Below are positions 1-6,770 of a DNA stretch of 9,517 nt, one piece after another (positions within the stretch are counted from its first letter, which is position 1; the number at the start of each line of letters is the position of its first letter). The notes below the pieces were generated by a model, which was not told the origin of the DNA, searched no databases, and saw nothing but the letters and a program-made list of their open reading frames with translations. A program made the translations under genes and the position numbers. Source of the DNA: Actinomycetota bacterium (GTDB taxonomy: Bacteria; Actinomycetota; Actinomycetes; S36-B12; UBA10799); NCBI GenBank assembly GCA_030837445.1, contig JAUPKM010000142.1, positions 1 to 9,517 on the forward strand. The letters are read 5' to 3'.

Positions 1-88
1 CGGTGACTTCCGGGGCATCTGGCGCGCGGCCACTTACCCGTGGCATACAACGAACCTAAGGCCAACCGCACTGGAATCCGTGCATTGC
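1..88. other. Left edge, possible tail of an upstream gene
   Basis: No gene can be supported here. On the + strand one frame reads 18 codons from position 3 to a TAA at 57-59, and another has a TGA at 4-6, so either could be the last codons of a gene lying to the left. The GC hairpin at 89-113 would fit as that gene's terminator. The frame of the downstream FemX-like gene is also open to the window edge, but its protein similarity does not extend into this stretch. Confidence 0.2.
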
Positions 89-113
89 CCCCGCCGGACT
101 TCGCTCGGCGGGG
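89..113 (+). terminator. GC-rich hairpin, probable terminator of the upstream gene
   Basis: A perfect 8-bp all-GC stem, CCCCGCCG (89-96) and CGGCGGGG (106-113), closes a 9-base loop. It is followed by TTCT and then directly by the -10 box of the next gene. A short T-poor tail after a strong stem is common for high-GC terminators. No T-run follows on the other strand, so + strand termination is the better reading. Its closeness to the promoter also leaves an operator or attenuator role possible. Confidence 0.4.
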
Positions 114-116
114 TTC

Positions 117-122
117 TACACT
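117..122 (+). promoter_or_regulatory. -10 box TACACT for the FemX-like gene
   Basis: TACACT fits the actinobacterial TANNNT -10 pattern. Transcription would start near 129, two bases before the GTG at 131, giving an essentially leaderless mRNA. No clear -35 is seen; the GC hairpin occupies that region. Confidence 0.45.
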
Positions 123-130
123 CGGGAAAC

Positions 131-1267
131 GTGTCGGTGTCCGTGCGCGAATTGACCAGCGGCGAGGTACTCGCATTCCTGTCCGCCCGAGCCGACCAGC
201 CACTCCAGCAGCGGCCCTCGTTCGCCGAGGTCAAGGCCGAGTGGGACCACCTGTTCCTCGGCTTCTTCGACGCCGACCGAGCGGGCGGCCGGACACTGAT
301 CGGCTCGGCACTGGTGCTGCTGCGCAGGCTGCCGCGCACGCGTGCGTCGTTGGCCTACCTACCGGAAGGCCCAGTGCTCGACTGGACCTCGCGGGACGTC
401 GAAGACTGCTTGCGGGCGCTACTGGCGGAACTACGCCGCCGACGCTGCTTCCTGGTGAAGATCGGCCCTCGGCTGGCGGTTCGGCGATGGTCCGCGGCCA
501 CGGTGAAGGCGGCAATCGGCGACCCCCGGGTTCATCGACTCCGGGATGTGCCGGCAGACGAAGTCCTGCCCGCTGCCAACCTGGCGAGCCGATTGGCTGC
601 CGCCGGCTGGCGACAGTACGAAGCTGCCGGACCGGGGTTCGGCGGCACCCTCCAACCCCGCTATGGCTTCGAGGTGGCACTGGCCGGCCGGGACCTCCCG
701 TCAGTGCGGGCCGGGTTGAGCCCGCAATGGCGACGCAACATCACCCGTGCCGGCAAGCGAGGTCTGATTGTTGAGCGGGGTGGATTCGACCAGCTCGCCG
801 AATTCCATCCGTTGTTGATCGCCTCCGGGGAGCGCGGCGGTTTCGTTCCGCGCGATCTGCGGTACTACCAGCGAATGTGGCACTCAATGGCTGACGAGGA
901 TCCGGGACTGCTGTCGCTCTACCTGGGTCGTCACCAGGGTCAGGCGCATGCGGGGATGCTACTGGTGGCCTCCGGGGATCGTCATTCCTACACCTATGGC
1001 GGGTCCGATACGGCCGGCCGCGACCTGCGGCCGAGCAACGCCGTGCAATGGCGGATGCTCGCTGACGCGCACGAGGCGGGCGCATCCGTGTTCGACCTGC
1101 GTGGCGTCAGCGATGCCCTGGCGGAGGAGGATCCCGAGATCGGGTTGATGCGCTTCAAGGTGGGTCTCGGCGGTGACGCGGTGGAGTACCTCGGAGAATG
1201 GGACTACTTCGTCAGACCCGTTCTGGCCAGAGCCTTCACAACGTATTGGAACCGCCGCCCACACTGA
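131..1267 (+). CDS. FemAB/FemX-family aminoacyltransferase (peptidoglycan precursor branching)
   Basis: FemX/FemAB enzymes are cytoplasmic. They use aminoacyl-tRNA to add the first amino acids of the interpeptide bridge to the peptidoglycan precursor lipid II. The 378-residue product has the usual length for two tandem GNAT-like domains. Family hallmarks are visible: an LPEGPVLDW-type segment near residue 80, the basic RNITRAGKRG stretch after residue 202, YTYGGSD at 287-293 followed by LRPSNAVQW, FDLRGVSD at 321-328, and RFKVGLGG at 341-348 leading into YLGEWDY. No coiled-coil insertion typical of tRNA-synthetase-like FemA proteins stands out. GTG 131 is preferred over the in-frame GTG at 80, because a terminator-like hairpin and a -10 box lie between them. 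The family is clear. The amino acid added cannot be read from sequence, and some homologues act on other substrates. Confidence 0.9.
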   Translation: MSVSVRELTSGEVLAFLSARADQPLQQRPSFAEVKAEWDHLFLGFFDADRAGGRTLIGSALVLLRRLPRTRASLAYLPEGPVLDWTSRDVEDCLRALLAELRRRRCFLVKIGPRLAVRRWSAATVKAAIGDPRVHRLRDVPADEVLPAANLASRLAAAGWRQYEAAGPGFGGTLQPRYGFEVALAGRDLPSVRAGLSPQWRRNITRAGKRGLIVERGGFDQLAEFHPLLIASGERGGFVPRDLRYYQRMWHSMADEDPGLLSLYLGRHQGQAHAGMLLVASGDRHSYTYGGSDTAGRDLRPSNAVQWRMLADAHEAGASVFDLRGVSDALAEEDPEIGLMRFKVGLGGDAVEYLGEWDYFVRPVLARAFTTYWNRRPH

Positions 1268-1336
1268 ATCGATCCCCAGATGTAGGCCGATCAGAGCCAT
1301 GTTTGCTCAAACTACGTTGAATGGCCGAGGTGGGAC

Positions 1337-1342
1337 TAGACT
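1337..1342 (+). promoter_or_regulatory. -10 box TAGACT, leaderless promoter of the DUF2510-like gene
   Basis: TAGACT is followed by exactly six bases and then GTG at 1349, so the predicted first transcribed base is the first base of the start codon. A TTGAAT at 1317-1322 is a weak -35 candidate with a short 14-base spacer. Confidence 0.55.
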
Positions 1343-1348
1343 TCGCCT

Positions 1349-2050
1349 GTGGTGATGTCGCCGCGTGAGTCGGTGCAGCCCGATTGGTCGCCCGACGGGC
1401 ATTTGGAACTGACGGACTGGACCGAGGACTCACGCCAGTATTGGGACGGGACACGTTGGGTCGCGGCCCCGACTTCTGGCACCCCGCGACAGGGGTACAC
1501 GGGCCGCGTGGTGGTGGTGGCAGGGGTCATTCTGGGACTCTTGGCCATCGCAACCGCCGCTGTGTTCTTCAATCGGACGCAGCCGGGGGAAATCTGGGAT
1601 GCCCATGGGCTTGCGCAGAGACTTGCGGCCGAGAGTCTTCCGGTGGTGGACATAGTGACAGTCCGGAGCGCGGGCGACCAGTCCCTGAACGACGAATCCA
1701 GCCTCGTCCTCTCGCAAGCAGCATTCACCGACAGCACCCTCGGGACGTCACCCGGGGGTGCGCATGTGAACCTCGGCGAGGCGGAGGTGGGAGCCGACGG
1801 GGGTGGTTTCATCGACTGCCTTGCCAGTAGTGGGGATGCCTCCCGCCGTGCCAATACGGCCGGTGGGCAGGCCGGGATCCTGGGTACGGAGTGGGTGTTC
1901 CTCTCTGCCAACTGCGTGCTCCGCCTCGACCGGCAGATCCCGACCACCGAGGCCCGCGCCTATGCGGATGCGTTGGGTCGGATCACCGGGACCCCGACCA
2001 GTCAATGTCAGATCGAGACCGGAATGCCCTGCGTGGATATGCCTCGCTGA
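1349..2050 (+). CDS. Single-pass membrane protein with N-terminal DUF2510-like motif
   Basis: The function is unknown. The 233-residue protein begins with a cytoplasmic segment containing DGHLELTDW and RQYWDGTRWV (residues 17-38). The latter matches the RYWDGxxWT core of DUF2510, a small domain common at the N-terminus of actinobacterial membrane proteins. One hydrophobic helix follows at about residues 53-74. The remaining 155 or so residues should lie outside the membrane and contain four cysteines (C157, C189, C220, C228) that could form two disulfides. There is no lipobox. GTG 1349 is chosen because it falls six bases after a -10 box; GTG 1352 and ATG 1355 are in-frame alternatives. The upstream FemX-like gene ends 81 bp away with no clear terminator between, so read-through is possible. 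The outer domain matches no family I recognise. Confidence 0.8.
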   Translation: MVMSPRESVQPDWSPDGHLELTDWTEDSRQYWDGTRWVAAPTSGTPRQGYTGRVVVVAGVILGLLAIATAAVFFNRTQPGEIWDAHGLAQRLAAESLPVVDIVTVRSAGDQSLNDESSLVLSQAAFTDSTLGTSPGGAHVNLGEAEVGADGGGFIDCLASSGDASRRANTAGGQAGILGTEWVFLSANCVLRLDRQIPTTEARAYADALGRITGTPTSQCQIETGMPCVDMPR

Positions 2051-2096
2051 GCGGATCAAGCACGGCCGTCAGCACCCACCCGCGCCGGATTCGCAC

Positions 2097-2128
2097 TAGG
2101 GTGACCACACCATTTCCGGCCGCAGGAG
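2097..2128 (+). promoter_or_regulatory. -10 box TAGGGT and ribosome binding site of the GH63-like gene
   Basis: TAGGGT at 2097-2102 predicts a transcript start near 2109. AGGAG at 2124-2128 sits eight bases before ATG 2137 and fixes the start there rather than at the many in-frame upstream codons that overlap the preceding gene. Among the + strand genes here it is the one with a classical leader and Shine-Dalgarno site. No convincing -35 is seen. Confidence 0.5.
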
Positions 2129-2136
2129 TTTCAGTG

Positions 2137-4965
2137 ATGGGTGATTCCCCCACCGCCAGCGACTATGACGATCGCGCTCGGGCCAACGCTGCCCGGTCTG
2201 CAGGGGCCCGTGGCGCCGGCGGCGCGGACCACAAGCAACAGGCACGTAGTCGCATCCACGCGGCGGCCTCCGAATCTCGATCTGCCACCGCCGAACAGCA
2301 GCGCCTCGATGAGGCCTCGGCCGAGATCCCCTGGCAGCGCTGGGGAACCTACCTCAGTGAACGGGCTTGGGGCACAGTCCGAGAGGACTATTCGGCCCAC
2401 GGCGACGCCTGGAACTACTTCCCCTACGACCACGCGCGAAGCAGGACCTACCGCTGGAACGAAGATGGGCTGGCCGGCTGGTGCGATCGCAGCCAGTTCC
2501 TCTGTTTCGGACTTGGCCTCTGGAACGGGCTTGACAGCCACATCAAGGAGCGTCCCTACGGTCTGACGAACGAGCAGGGCAACCATGGTGAGGATGCCAA
2601 GGACTACTGGTTCTACACCGACAACACTCCCACTCACAGCTACGCCTCTACGGTCTACAAGTACCCGCAGGAGCCTTTCCCCTACCGTGACCTGCTCGAC
2701 ACCAATGGTTCCCGCGGCACTGATGACCCCGAGTACAAGTTGTTCGACTCCCTTGAGCAGATGTGGCGCGCAAACCGCTATTTCGATATCACTGTCGAGT
2801 ACGCCAAGGTGGATCCGGAGGATGTCATCTGTCGGATCACCGCTGTCAATCGGGGACCGGAGCCGGCGCCGTTGCACATCGCCGCCCAACTCTGGTTTCG
2901 CAACCTGTGGTCGTGGGACAACGGCACGACGGTTCCGCAGATCGCGCGGACAGCCACTGGCGCCACCCTCGACCACCCGGAACTCGGCCAGCGGTGGTTC
3001 TACGCCGAGGGCGAGGACGTGAGTTGGATGTTCTGCGAGAACAACACCAACTCCGAGGCATTGTTCGGCACCCCGAACAGCACCCGCTACGTCAAGGACG
3101 GCATCAACGACGCGATTGTCGCCGGAGACCTGGGTGCCATCTCTGATCGGAGTGGCAGCAAGGCGGCCGCCGTCCTTCGGGCGGTGATTCCGGCTGGCGG
3201 CAGCACGACGATGACGACCCGGTTCAGTCCGCGACAGCTGACCGCTCCGTTTGCTGACGCCGACGCGCTGGTGGAACTTCGCAAGACCGAGGCCGACGAG
3301 TACTACGACTCCTGGCAACGTTCAACGCTGACCGAAGATGAGAAACTGGTTCAGCGACAGGCGATCGCGGGGCTGCTCTGGTCCAAGCAGTTCTACAACT
3401 TCCATGTCACCCGCTGGCTGAAGGGCGACGAGACCATGATGGCGCCGCCGGCCGAACGGTGGCACGGACGGAACTCCCGCTGGAAGCACATCGTGAACGA
3501 GGATGTGCTGCTGATGCCGGACGCGTGGGAGTACCCCTGGTACGCGGCTTGGGATCTGGCCTTCCACGCGGTCACGATGGCGATGGTGGATGGGCCGTTT
3601 GCGAAGAAGCAAGTCATCTACATGATGTCCAGCCTCTACCAGCACCCGCACGGCGAGATACCCGCATACGAGTGGGATTTCTCCAACACCAATCCGCCGA
3701 CGCTGGCATGGGCCGCCTGGCAGGTGTATCTGATGGATGCGGCGGCCACCGGTGAGCCAGATATCGGGTTCCTGGCAACCGCGTATCGGAGCCTGTTGTC
3801 CAATCTGAACAGCTGGCTCAACACCAAGGATCCGCTTGGCAAGGACCTGTTCGCCGGCGGCTTCCTCGGGATGGACAACATCGGTGTCTTCAATCGCGAT
3901 CACCCGTTGCCCACCGGTGGCCAATTGGTGCAGAGCGACGGCACCGCCTGGGTCGCCCAATTCGTGATCCAGCTGGCGGAGATCGCGCTGGAACTGCGCC
4001 GGTTCTACCCCGGCTACGAGAACGACATCGAGAAGCTGCTGCTCGACTTCGCCATCATGAGCAGCGCCCTGGAGCACGGCCGGGACGGGGTCAGCCTGTG
4101 GAATGACGATGTCGGCTTCTACTGCGATTCCATCGTGCATCCCGACGGTACCCACAACCAGTTGGGTGTCGTGTCCATGCAGGCCCTGATCCCACTACTC
4201 GCGGTCATCTCGATCGCCACCAGCCAGAGCGGCGATGCTGGCGCGCACGGCCTCGCCCCGGAATTGGTCCGGCTGCGGGAGAAGGTGCTCAAGCATCACC
4301 CCGAATTCGAAGGGTCGGTGGCGCTGACGCCGGACCAGGGCAACGGTGCGGCGATGTTGTTCTCGGTCGTCCGGCCAGCGCGCCTACGACGAATTCTGGA
4401 GCACATGCTCAGTAGTGATGAGCTGCTGTCCGACTTTGGCATCCGGTCGCTGTCCGCGGCCTACCGCGACACCCCGTACACCTTCTGGGTGGGCGAGGAG
4501 GCCTATCACCTGCCCTACTGGCCGGCCGAGTCGAGGAACAAGATGTTCGGCGGGAACTCGAACTGGCGCGGGCCGATCTGGTTCCCGATCAACCTGATGT
4601 TGCTGCAGACGCTGCTGGCGTTCGATTCGTTCTTCGGCGATACCTTCACAGTGGAGTACCCCACTGGCAGCGGCGAGCAGAAACGGTTGGCGCTCGTCGC
4701 CGAGGACATCTCCTGGCGGCTGAGTCGGATCTTCGTGCGCGGCGAGGACGGTCGAAGGGTCGTGTTCGGCGACAACGAGTACTTCCAGCAAGACCCTCAT
4801 TGGCGGGACCTCGTGCCGTTCTACGAGTTCTTCGACGGCGACGATGGCCACGGCTGCGGCGCTGCCCACCAGACCGGTTGGACCGCGACCGTCGCCCTGA
4901 TGATGCAGTTCGCGGGTCGGCTCCGGCTCGACCGGGCCCGCTCGCCCGGTGCTGCTACTGACTGA
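2137..4965 (+). CDS. GH63/MGH1-like glycoside hydrolase (glucosidase-type)
   Basis: The product has 942 residues and resembles the large bacterial GH63-related proteins often labelled glucosidase or MGH1-like. GH63 enzymes are inverting alpha-glucosidases or mannosidases with an N-terminal beta-sandwich and an (alpha/alpha)6 barrel. Residues 1-60 are Ala/Arg/Ser-rich and probably disordered. The N-terminal domain carries ERAWGTVREDY (75-85) and GNHGEDAKDY (148-157). The barrel carries YAAWDLAFH (469-477), QSDGTAWVAQF (599-609), WRGPIWFPIN (810-819), FYEFFDGDDG (895-904) and HQTGWTATVAL (911-921). By analogy with YgjK and glucosylglycerate hydrolase, D473 is the likely general acid and E897 the likely base; this is inference from motif position. 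There is no signal peptide, so a cytoplasmic substrate such as a compatible solute or storage oligosaccharide is plausible but unproven. It is about twice the length of the roughly 450-residue glucosylglycerate hydrolases. The last 11 bp overlap the convergent DUF302 gene. Confidence 0.88.
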   Translation: MGDSPTASDYDDRARANAARSAGARGAGGADHKQQARSRIHAAASESRSATAEQQRLDEASAEIPWQRWGTYLSERAWGTVREDYSAHGDAWNYFPYDHARSRTYRWNEDGLAGWCDRSQFLCFGLGLWNGLDSHIKERPYGLTNEQGNHGEDAKDYWFYTDNTPTHSYASTVYKYPQEPFPYRDLLDTNGSRGTDDPEYKLFDSLEQMWRANRYFDITVEYAKVDPEDVICRITAVNRGPEPAPLHIAAQLWFRNLWSWDNGTTVPQIARTATGATLDHPELGQRWFYAEGEDVSWMFCENNTNSEALFGTPNSTRYVKDGINDAIVAGDLGAISDRSGSKAAAVLRAVIPAGGSTTMTTRFSPRQLTAPFADADALVELRKTEADEYYDSWQRSTLTEDEKLVQRQAIAGLLWSKQFYNFHVTRWLKGDETMMAPPAERWHGRNSRWKHIVNEDVLLMPDAWEYPWYAAWDLAFHAVTMAMVDGPFAKKQVIYMMSSLYQHPHGEIPAYEWDFSNTNPPTLAWAAWQVYLMDAAATGEPDIGFLATAYRSLLSNLNSWLNTKDPLGKDLFAGGFLGMDNIGVFNRDHPLPTGGQLVQSDGTAWVAQFVIQLAEIALELRRFYPGYENDIEKLLLDFAIMSSALEHGRDGVSLWNDDVGFYCDSIVHPDGTHNQLGVVSMQALIPLLAVISIATSQSGDAGAHGLAPELVRLREKVLKHHPEFEGSVALTPDQGNGAAMLFSVVRPARLRRILEHMLSSDELLSDFGIRSLSAAYRDTPYTFWVGEEAYHLPYWPAESRNKMFGGNSNWRGPIWFPINLMLLQTLLAFDSFFGDTFTVEYPTGSGEQKRLALVAEDISWRLSRIFVRGEDGRRVVFGDNEYFQQDPHWRDLVPFYEFFDGDDGHGCGAAHQTGWTATVALMMQFAGRLRLDRARSPGAATD
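4931..4950 (-). terminator. Hairpin just past the DUF302 stop, inside the glycosidase 3' end
   Basis: ACCGGG (4931-4936) and CCCGGT (4945-4950) form a 6-bp stem with an 8-base loop. On the - strand the stem begins four bases after the DUF302 stop codon, where an operon terminator would be expected. It has no T-tract, and it lies in codons of the glycosidase, so it may be only a GC-rich coincidence. Confidence 0.25.
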
Positions 4966-5344
4966 GGCTGGCTAGCGCGGCCGACAAGGATTCGTTGACC
5001 TCATCTGCCACCGCGGCCATCTCCTCACTGCTGGTGAGTTCCACCATCATCTGCGGGTTGATCATGTCGACAACCGTGCCCTCATCGGTCGCGCGGACGA
5101 CCACATTGCACGGCAACAGCAACCCGATCGACGGTTCCGCCTGCAGCGCGCGGTAGGCATGGTTCGGACTGCAGGCGCCGAGGATGACCTGCTCGTCGAC
5201 GTCGGCCCCGATCTTCGTGTGCAACGTCTTCTTGATGTCGATCTCAGTGATGATGCCGAATCCTTGGGCCGCGAGCGCACCCCTGACGTCGGCCAACACC
5301 TCATCGAATGGTCGGTCCACCGTGGTGCTCATTCCGTACGACAT
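4955..5344 (-). CDS. DUF302 domain protein
   Basis: This 129-residue protein is almost entirely one DUF302 domain, a small alpha/beta fold without an established biochemical role. Recognition rests on the N-terminal pattern (YGMSTTVDRPFDEVLADVR, then GFGIITEIDIKKTL, residues 3-41), GACSPNHAYRAL at 56-67, and LPCNVVV at 77-83 followed by a short beta strand ending in INP. Two cysteines, C58 and C79, sit in these two motifs. There is no signal peptide or membrane helix, so it should be cytoplasmic. ATG 5344 is supported by AGGAGA (5351-5356) six bases upstream. It lies 33 bp after the SDR-like gene and is probably the last gene of the plsC operon, although a weak promoter of its own is possible. 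Its stop overlaps the end of the convergent glycosidase gene. Confidence 0.85.
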   Translation of the reverse strand: MSYGMSTTVDRPFDEVLADVRGALAAQGFGIITEIDIKKTLHTKIGADVDEQVILGACSPNHAYRALQAEPSIGLLLPCNVVVRATDEGTVVDMINPQMMVELTSSEEMAAVADEVNESLSAALASLSQ

Positions 5345-5350
5345 GCTGCG

Positions 5351-5356
5351 TCTCCT
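5351..5356 (-). promoter_or_regulatory. Ribosome binding site AGGAGA of the DUF302 gene
   Basis: AGGAGA on the - strand ends six bases before ATG 5344. It is the clearest Shine-Dalgarno site on the - strand here and decides the start. Confidence 0.7.
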
Positions 5357-5370
5357 CGCGTCTCGGCTCG

Positions 5371-5384
5371 ATACAACCTAGGTT
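5371..5384 (-). promoter_or_regulatory. Possible internal promoter and 10-bp palindrome before the DUF302 gene
   Basis: On the - strand TAGGTT (5380-5375) and the overlapping TTGTAT (5376-5371) both resemble -10 boxes. Use of the first would give a leader of about 24 bases that includes the ribosome binding site. TAGGTT is half of the perfect palindrome AACCTAGGTT at 5375-5384, which also contains the stop codon of the SDR-like gene. This is weak evidence for separate expression of DUF302. Confidence 0.25.
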
Positions 5385-5980
5385 CGCATGGCCGGGATGA
5401 CAACGCCATCATCGGCCGACTCAAGTATCTCCCGGTACTTGCCGGCGACTTCCGCGGCCGGCAGCCCAGGCGTCGGGTCCATCCCCATCCCCGCCAGGGT
5501 CTCCGCGATCCAACCGGGTGACACCGCGTTCACCCTGATGCCGCGGCCGATCTCCAGCGAAGCCGACCGGACGAACCCCTCAATCGCGCAATTCACAGTG
5601 GTGGCGATACTGCTGCCGGGCATCGGATGCTGGGCGAGAACGCCGGTGGTCAGCGTGAAGCACCCATCGTCAGCCATGAACGGGGCTCCGATCCGGACGA
5701 GATTGACCTGGCCCATCAATTTGCTCGCCACCCCGATGGCCCAATCTTCCCCGGTCGCCTCCTTCCACTGCACGAAGGGAACCATGCCAGCCACACAGAT
5801 GACCGCATCGACCGATCCAAGTCCTGCGTACATGGCCTCGATCGACTCCGGGTCGGTGATATCCACATCCACCATCGATCCTGTCCGGGACGCGGTCACC
5901 ACGTCGGCGGAATCCGCAATGGCAGCCACCGCGTGCCGTCCGAGCAACCCGGTCGCCCCGACAACCAGCACCTTCTTCAT
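5378..5980 (-). CDS. Short-chain dehydrogenase-fold protein lacking the catalytic residues
   Basis: The 200-residue protein has an SDR Rossmann fold: the nucleotide-binding loop GATGLLG at residues 8-14, a conserved aspartate region DVDITDPESI at 38-47, CVAG at 62-65 in place of NNAG, and VSPGWI at 153-158 in the substrate-loop position. The active site is not canonical. Where classical SDRs have YxxxK, aligned by the following AxxxF helix, this protein has A126 and N130. The catalytic Ser position reads TT (111-112), and the active-site Asn is also absent. This matches my memory of the Lin1944-like SDR subgroup, which binds nucleotide but lacks the usual active site. The length is about 50 residues short of a classical SDR, as in that subgroup. 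ATG 5980 overlaps the plsC stop in an ATGA junction, implying translational coupling; GAGG lies eight bases upstream. A nucleotide-binding or regulatory role is inference. Confidence 0.85.
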   Translation of the reverse strand: MKKVLVVGATGLLGRHAVAAIADSADVVTASRTGSMVDVDITDPESIEAMYAGLGSVDAVICVAGMVPFVQWKEATGEDWAIGVASKLMGQVNLVRIGAPFMADDGCFTLTTGVLAQHPMPGSSIATTVNCAIEGFVRSASLEIGRGIRVNAVSPGWIAETLAGMGMDPTPGLPAAEVAGKYREILESADDGVVIPAMRT

Positions 5981-6726
5981 GATCCTTGCCTCGCTTCCGC
6001 CGAGAATCGCTCTTGCTCGTCGATGATCAGTTGTCGAGTGTGTGCCGTCAGGGACTCAGTATCCATCGCCGTCACTTCGGTGACGGGCACCGCCGGCAGC
6101 ACCGTCACCGAGATGTGGTGACGACCCTGCAGGACAAAACCGTGTTTGGGCAATGCATCAGAGGTACCCCGGATCACAATCGGAACCACCGGCACCTCAG
6201 CCTGCCGCGCCAACTCGAATGCGCCGGTCTTGAACGCCCTCATTTCGCTGGTCTTGGACCTGGTCCCCTCGGGGAACATCATGATCGACGATCCCTGACC
6301 CAAGGTCTGCCGACAGTTCTCCATCATCTCCACGACGCTGTCCCGGTCGCCCCGCTTCAACGGGATGTAGCGGTTGAGGCTCATATTCCAGCCGACCACC
6401 GGCACCTTGAAGATTTCAGCTTTCGATACCCACTTGAAGTCTCGGAACAGCCGGAACAGCACGAGGATGTCCAGCAGCGACAGATGGTTGGCCACCAGCA
6501 TGTAGGTCTTGCCCGGTTCGATGTTCTCTCGGCCATCGATTTTCACGTCCCAGACCGGGTTGAACCAGGTGTACAGCGATGCCCAGAAGCAGGTAAACCG
6601 GTGCAGTGCGACTCGGCGTCGACCGAACGGAGCCGTGACCGCCCAGATCAGCAGCGCGAACGGGAAAAGCAGAATCGAGGTGACCACCACGAACGCCCAG
6701 AAGACTAACGAACCCACCTGTTTCAT
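5977..6726 (-). CDS. plsC: 1-acyl-sn-glycerol-3-phosphate acyltransferase (PlsC/LPLAT family)
   Basis: The family transfers an acyl chain to lysophosphatidic acid to make phosphatidic acid, the second acylation in phospholipid synthesis, at the inner face of the membrane. All four acyltransferase blocks are visible in the 249-residue product: NHLSLLD at 80-86 (the HX4D catalytic pair H81 and D86), a block around residues 117-125 with RYIPLKRGD, FPEGTRSK at 150-157, and VVPIVIRGT at 179-187. An N-terminal hydrophobic hairpin of about residues 5-32 should anchor it. Length is typical. ATG 6726 lies six bases after a TAGCCT -10 box, so the mRNA is probably leaderless. It is the first gene of an apparent operon with the SDR-like and DUF302 genes. 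Several PlsC-like paralogues usually occur per actinobacterial genome, so the exact acyl acceptor is not certain. Confidence 0.9.
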   Translation of the reverse strand: MKQVGSLVFWAFVVVTSILLFPFALLIWAVTAPFGRRRVALHRFTCFWASLYTWFNPVWDVKIDGRENIEPGKTYMLVANHLSLLDILVLFRLFRDFKWVSKAEIFKVPVVGWNMSLNRYIPLKRGDRDSVVEMMENCRQTLGQGSSIMMFPEGTRSKTSEMRAFKTGAFELARQAEVPVVPIVIRGTSDALPKHGFVLQGRHHISVTVLPAVPVTEVTAMDTESLTAHTRQLIIDEQERFSAEARQGS

Positions 6727-6732
6727 CGCGCC

Positions 6733-6738
6733 AGGCTA
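6733..6738 (-). promoter_or_regulatory. -10 box TAGCCT, leaderless promoter of plsC
   Basis: On the - strand TAGCCT is followed by exactly six bases and then ATG 6726, the spacing expected when transcription begins at the start codon. It falls in the 44-bp gap after the cysteine-rich gene. No ribosome binding site precedes the ATG. Confidence 0.55.
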
Positions 6739-6770
6739 GCCCACGCCCGTGCGACCGATGGGGCGCGGAC

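Noticed and set aside
80..130. Earlier GTG start at 80 for the FemX-like gene
   Set aside because: It would place a terminator-like hairpin and the -10 box inside the coding region, and the added residues resemble nothing in the family.
40..774. Long + strand open frame of 244 codons over the FemX-like gene
   Set aside because: It is Arg/Pro/Gly-rich, with composition typical of an off-frame reading of high-GC coding DNA. The FemX frame has clear family motifs.
1891..2136. N-terminal extension of the glycosidase frame back to 1891
   Set aside because: It overlaps the end of the DUF2510-like gene in another frame and has no family similarity. AGGAG before ATG 2137 gives a far better start.
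2131..3318. 395-codon open frame antisense to the glycosidase
   Set aside because: The reverse frame stays open because G/C-biased third positions suppress stop codons. It has no recognisable motif, while the sense frame is a well-conserved enzyme.
3322..4155. 277-codon open frame antisense to the glycosidase barrel
   Set aside because: Same codon-bias shadow as above; no domain, no ribosome binding site.
5388..6026. 212-codon + strand frame opposite the SDR-like gene
   Set aside because: Low-complexity Ser/Thr/Pro/Ala composition; the opposite strand encodes a clear Rossmann protein.
5986..6708. 240-codon + strand frame opposite plsC
   Set aside because: His/Arg-rich shadow of the plsC gene, whose four acyltransferase motifs settle the coding strand.
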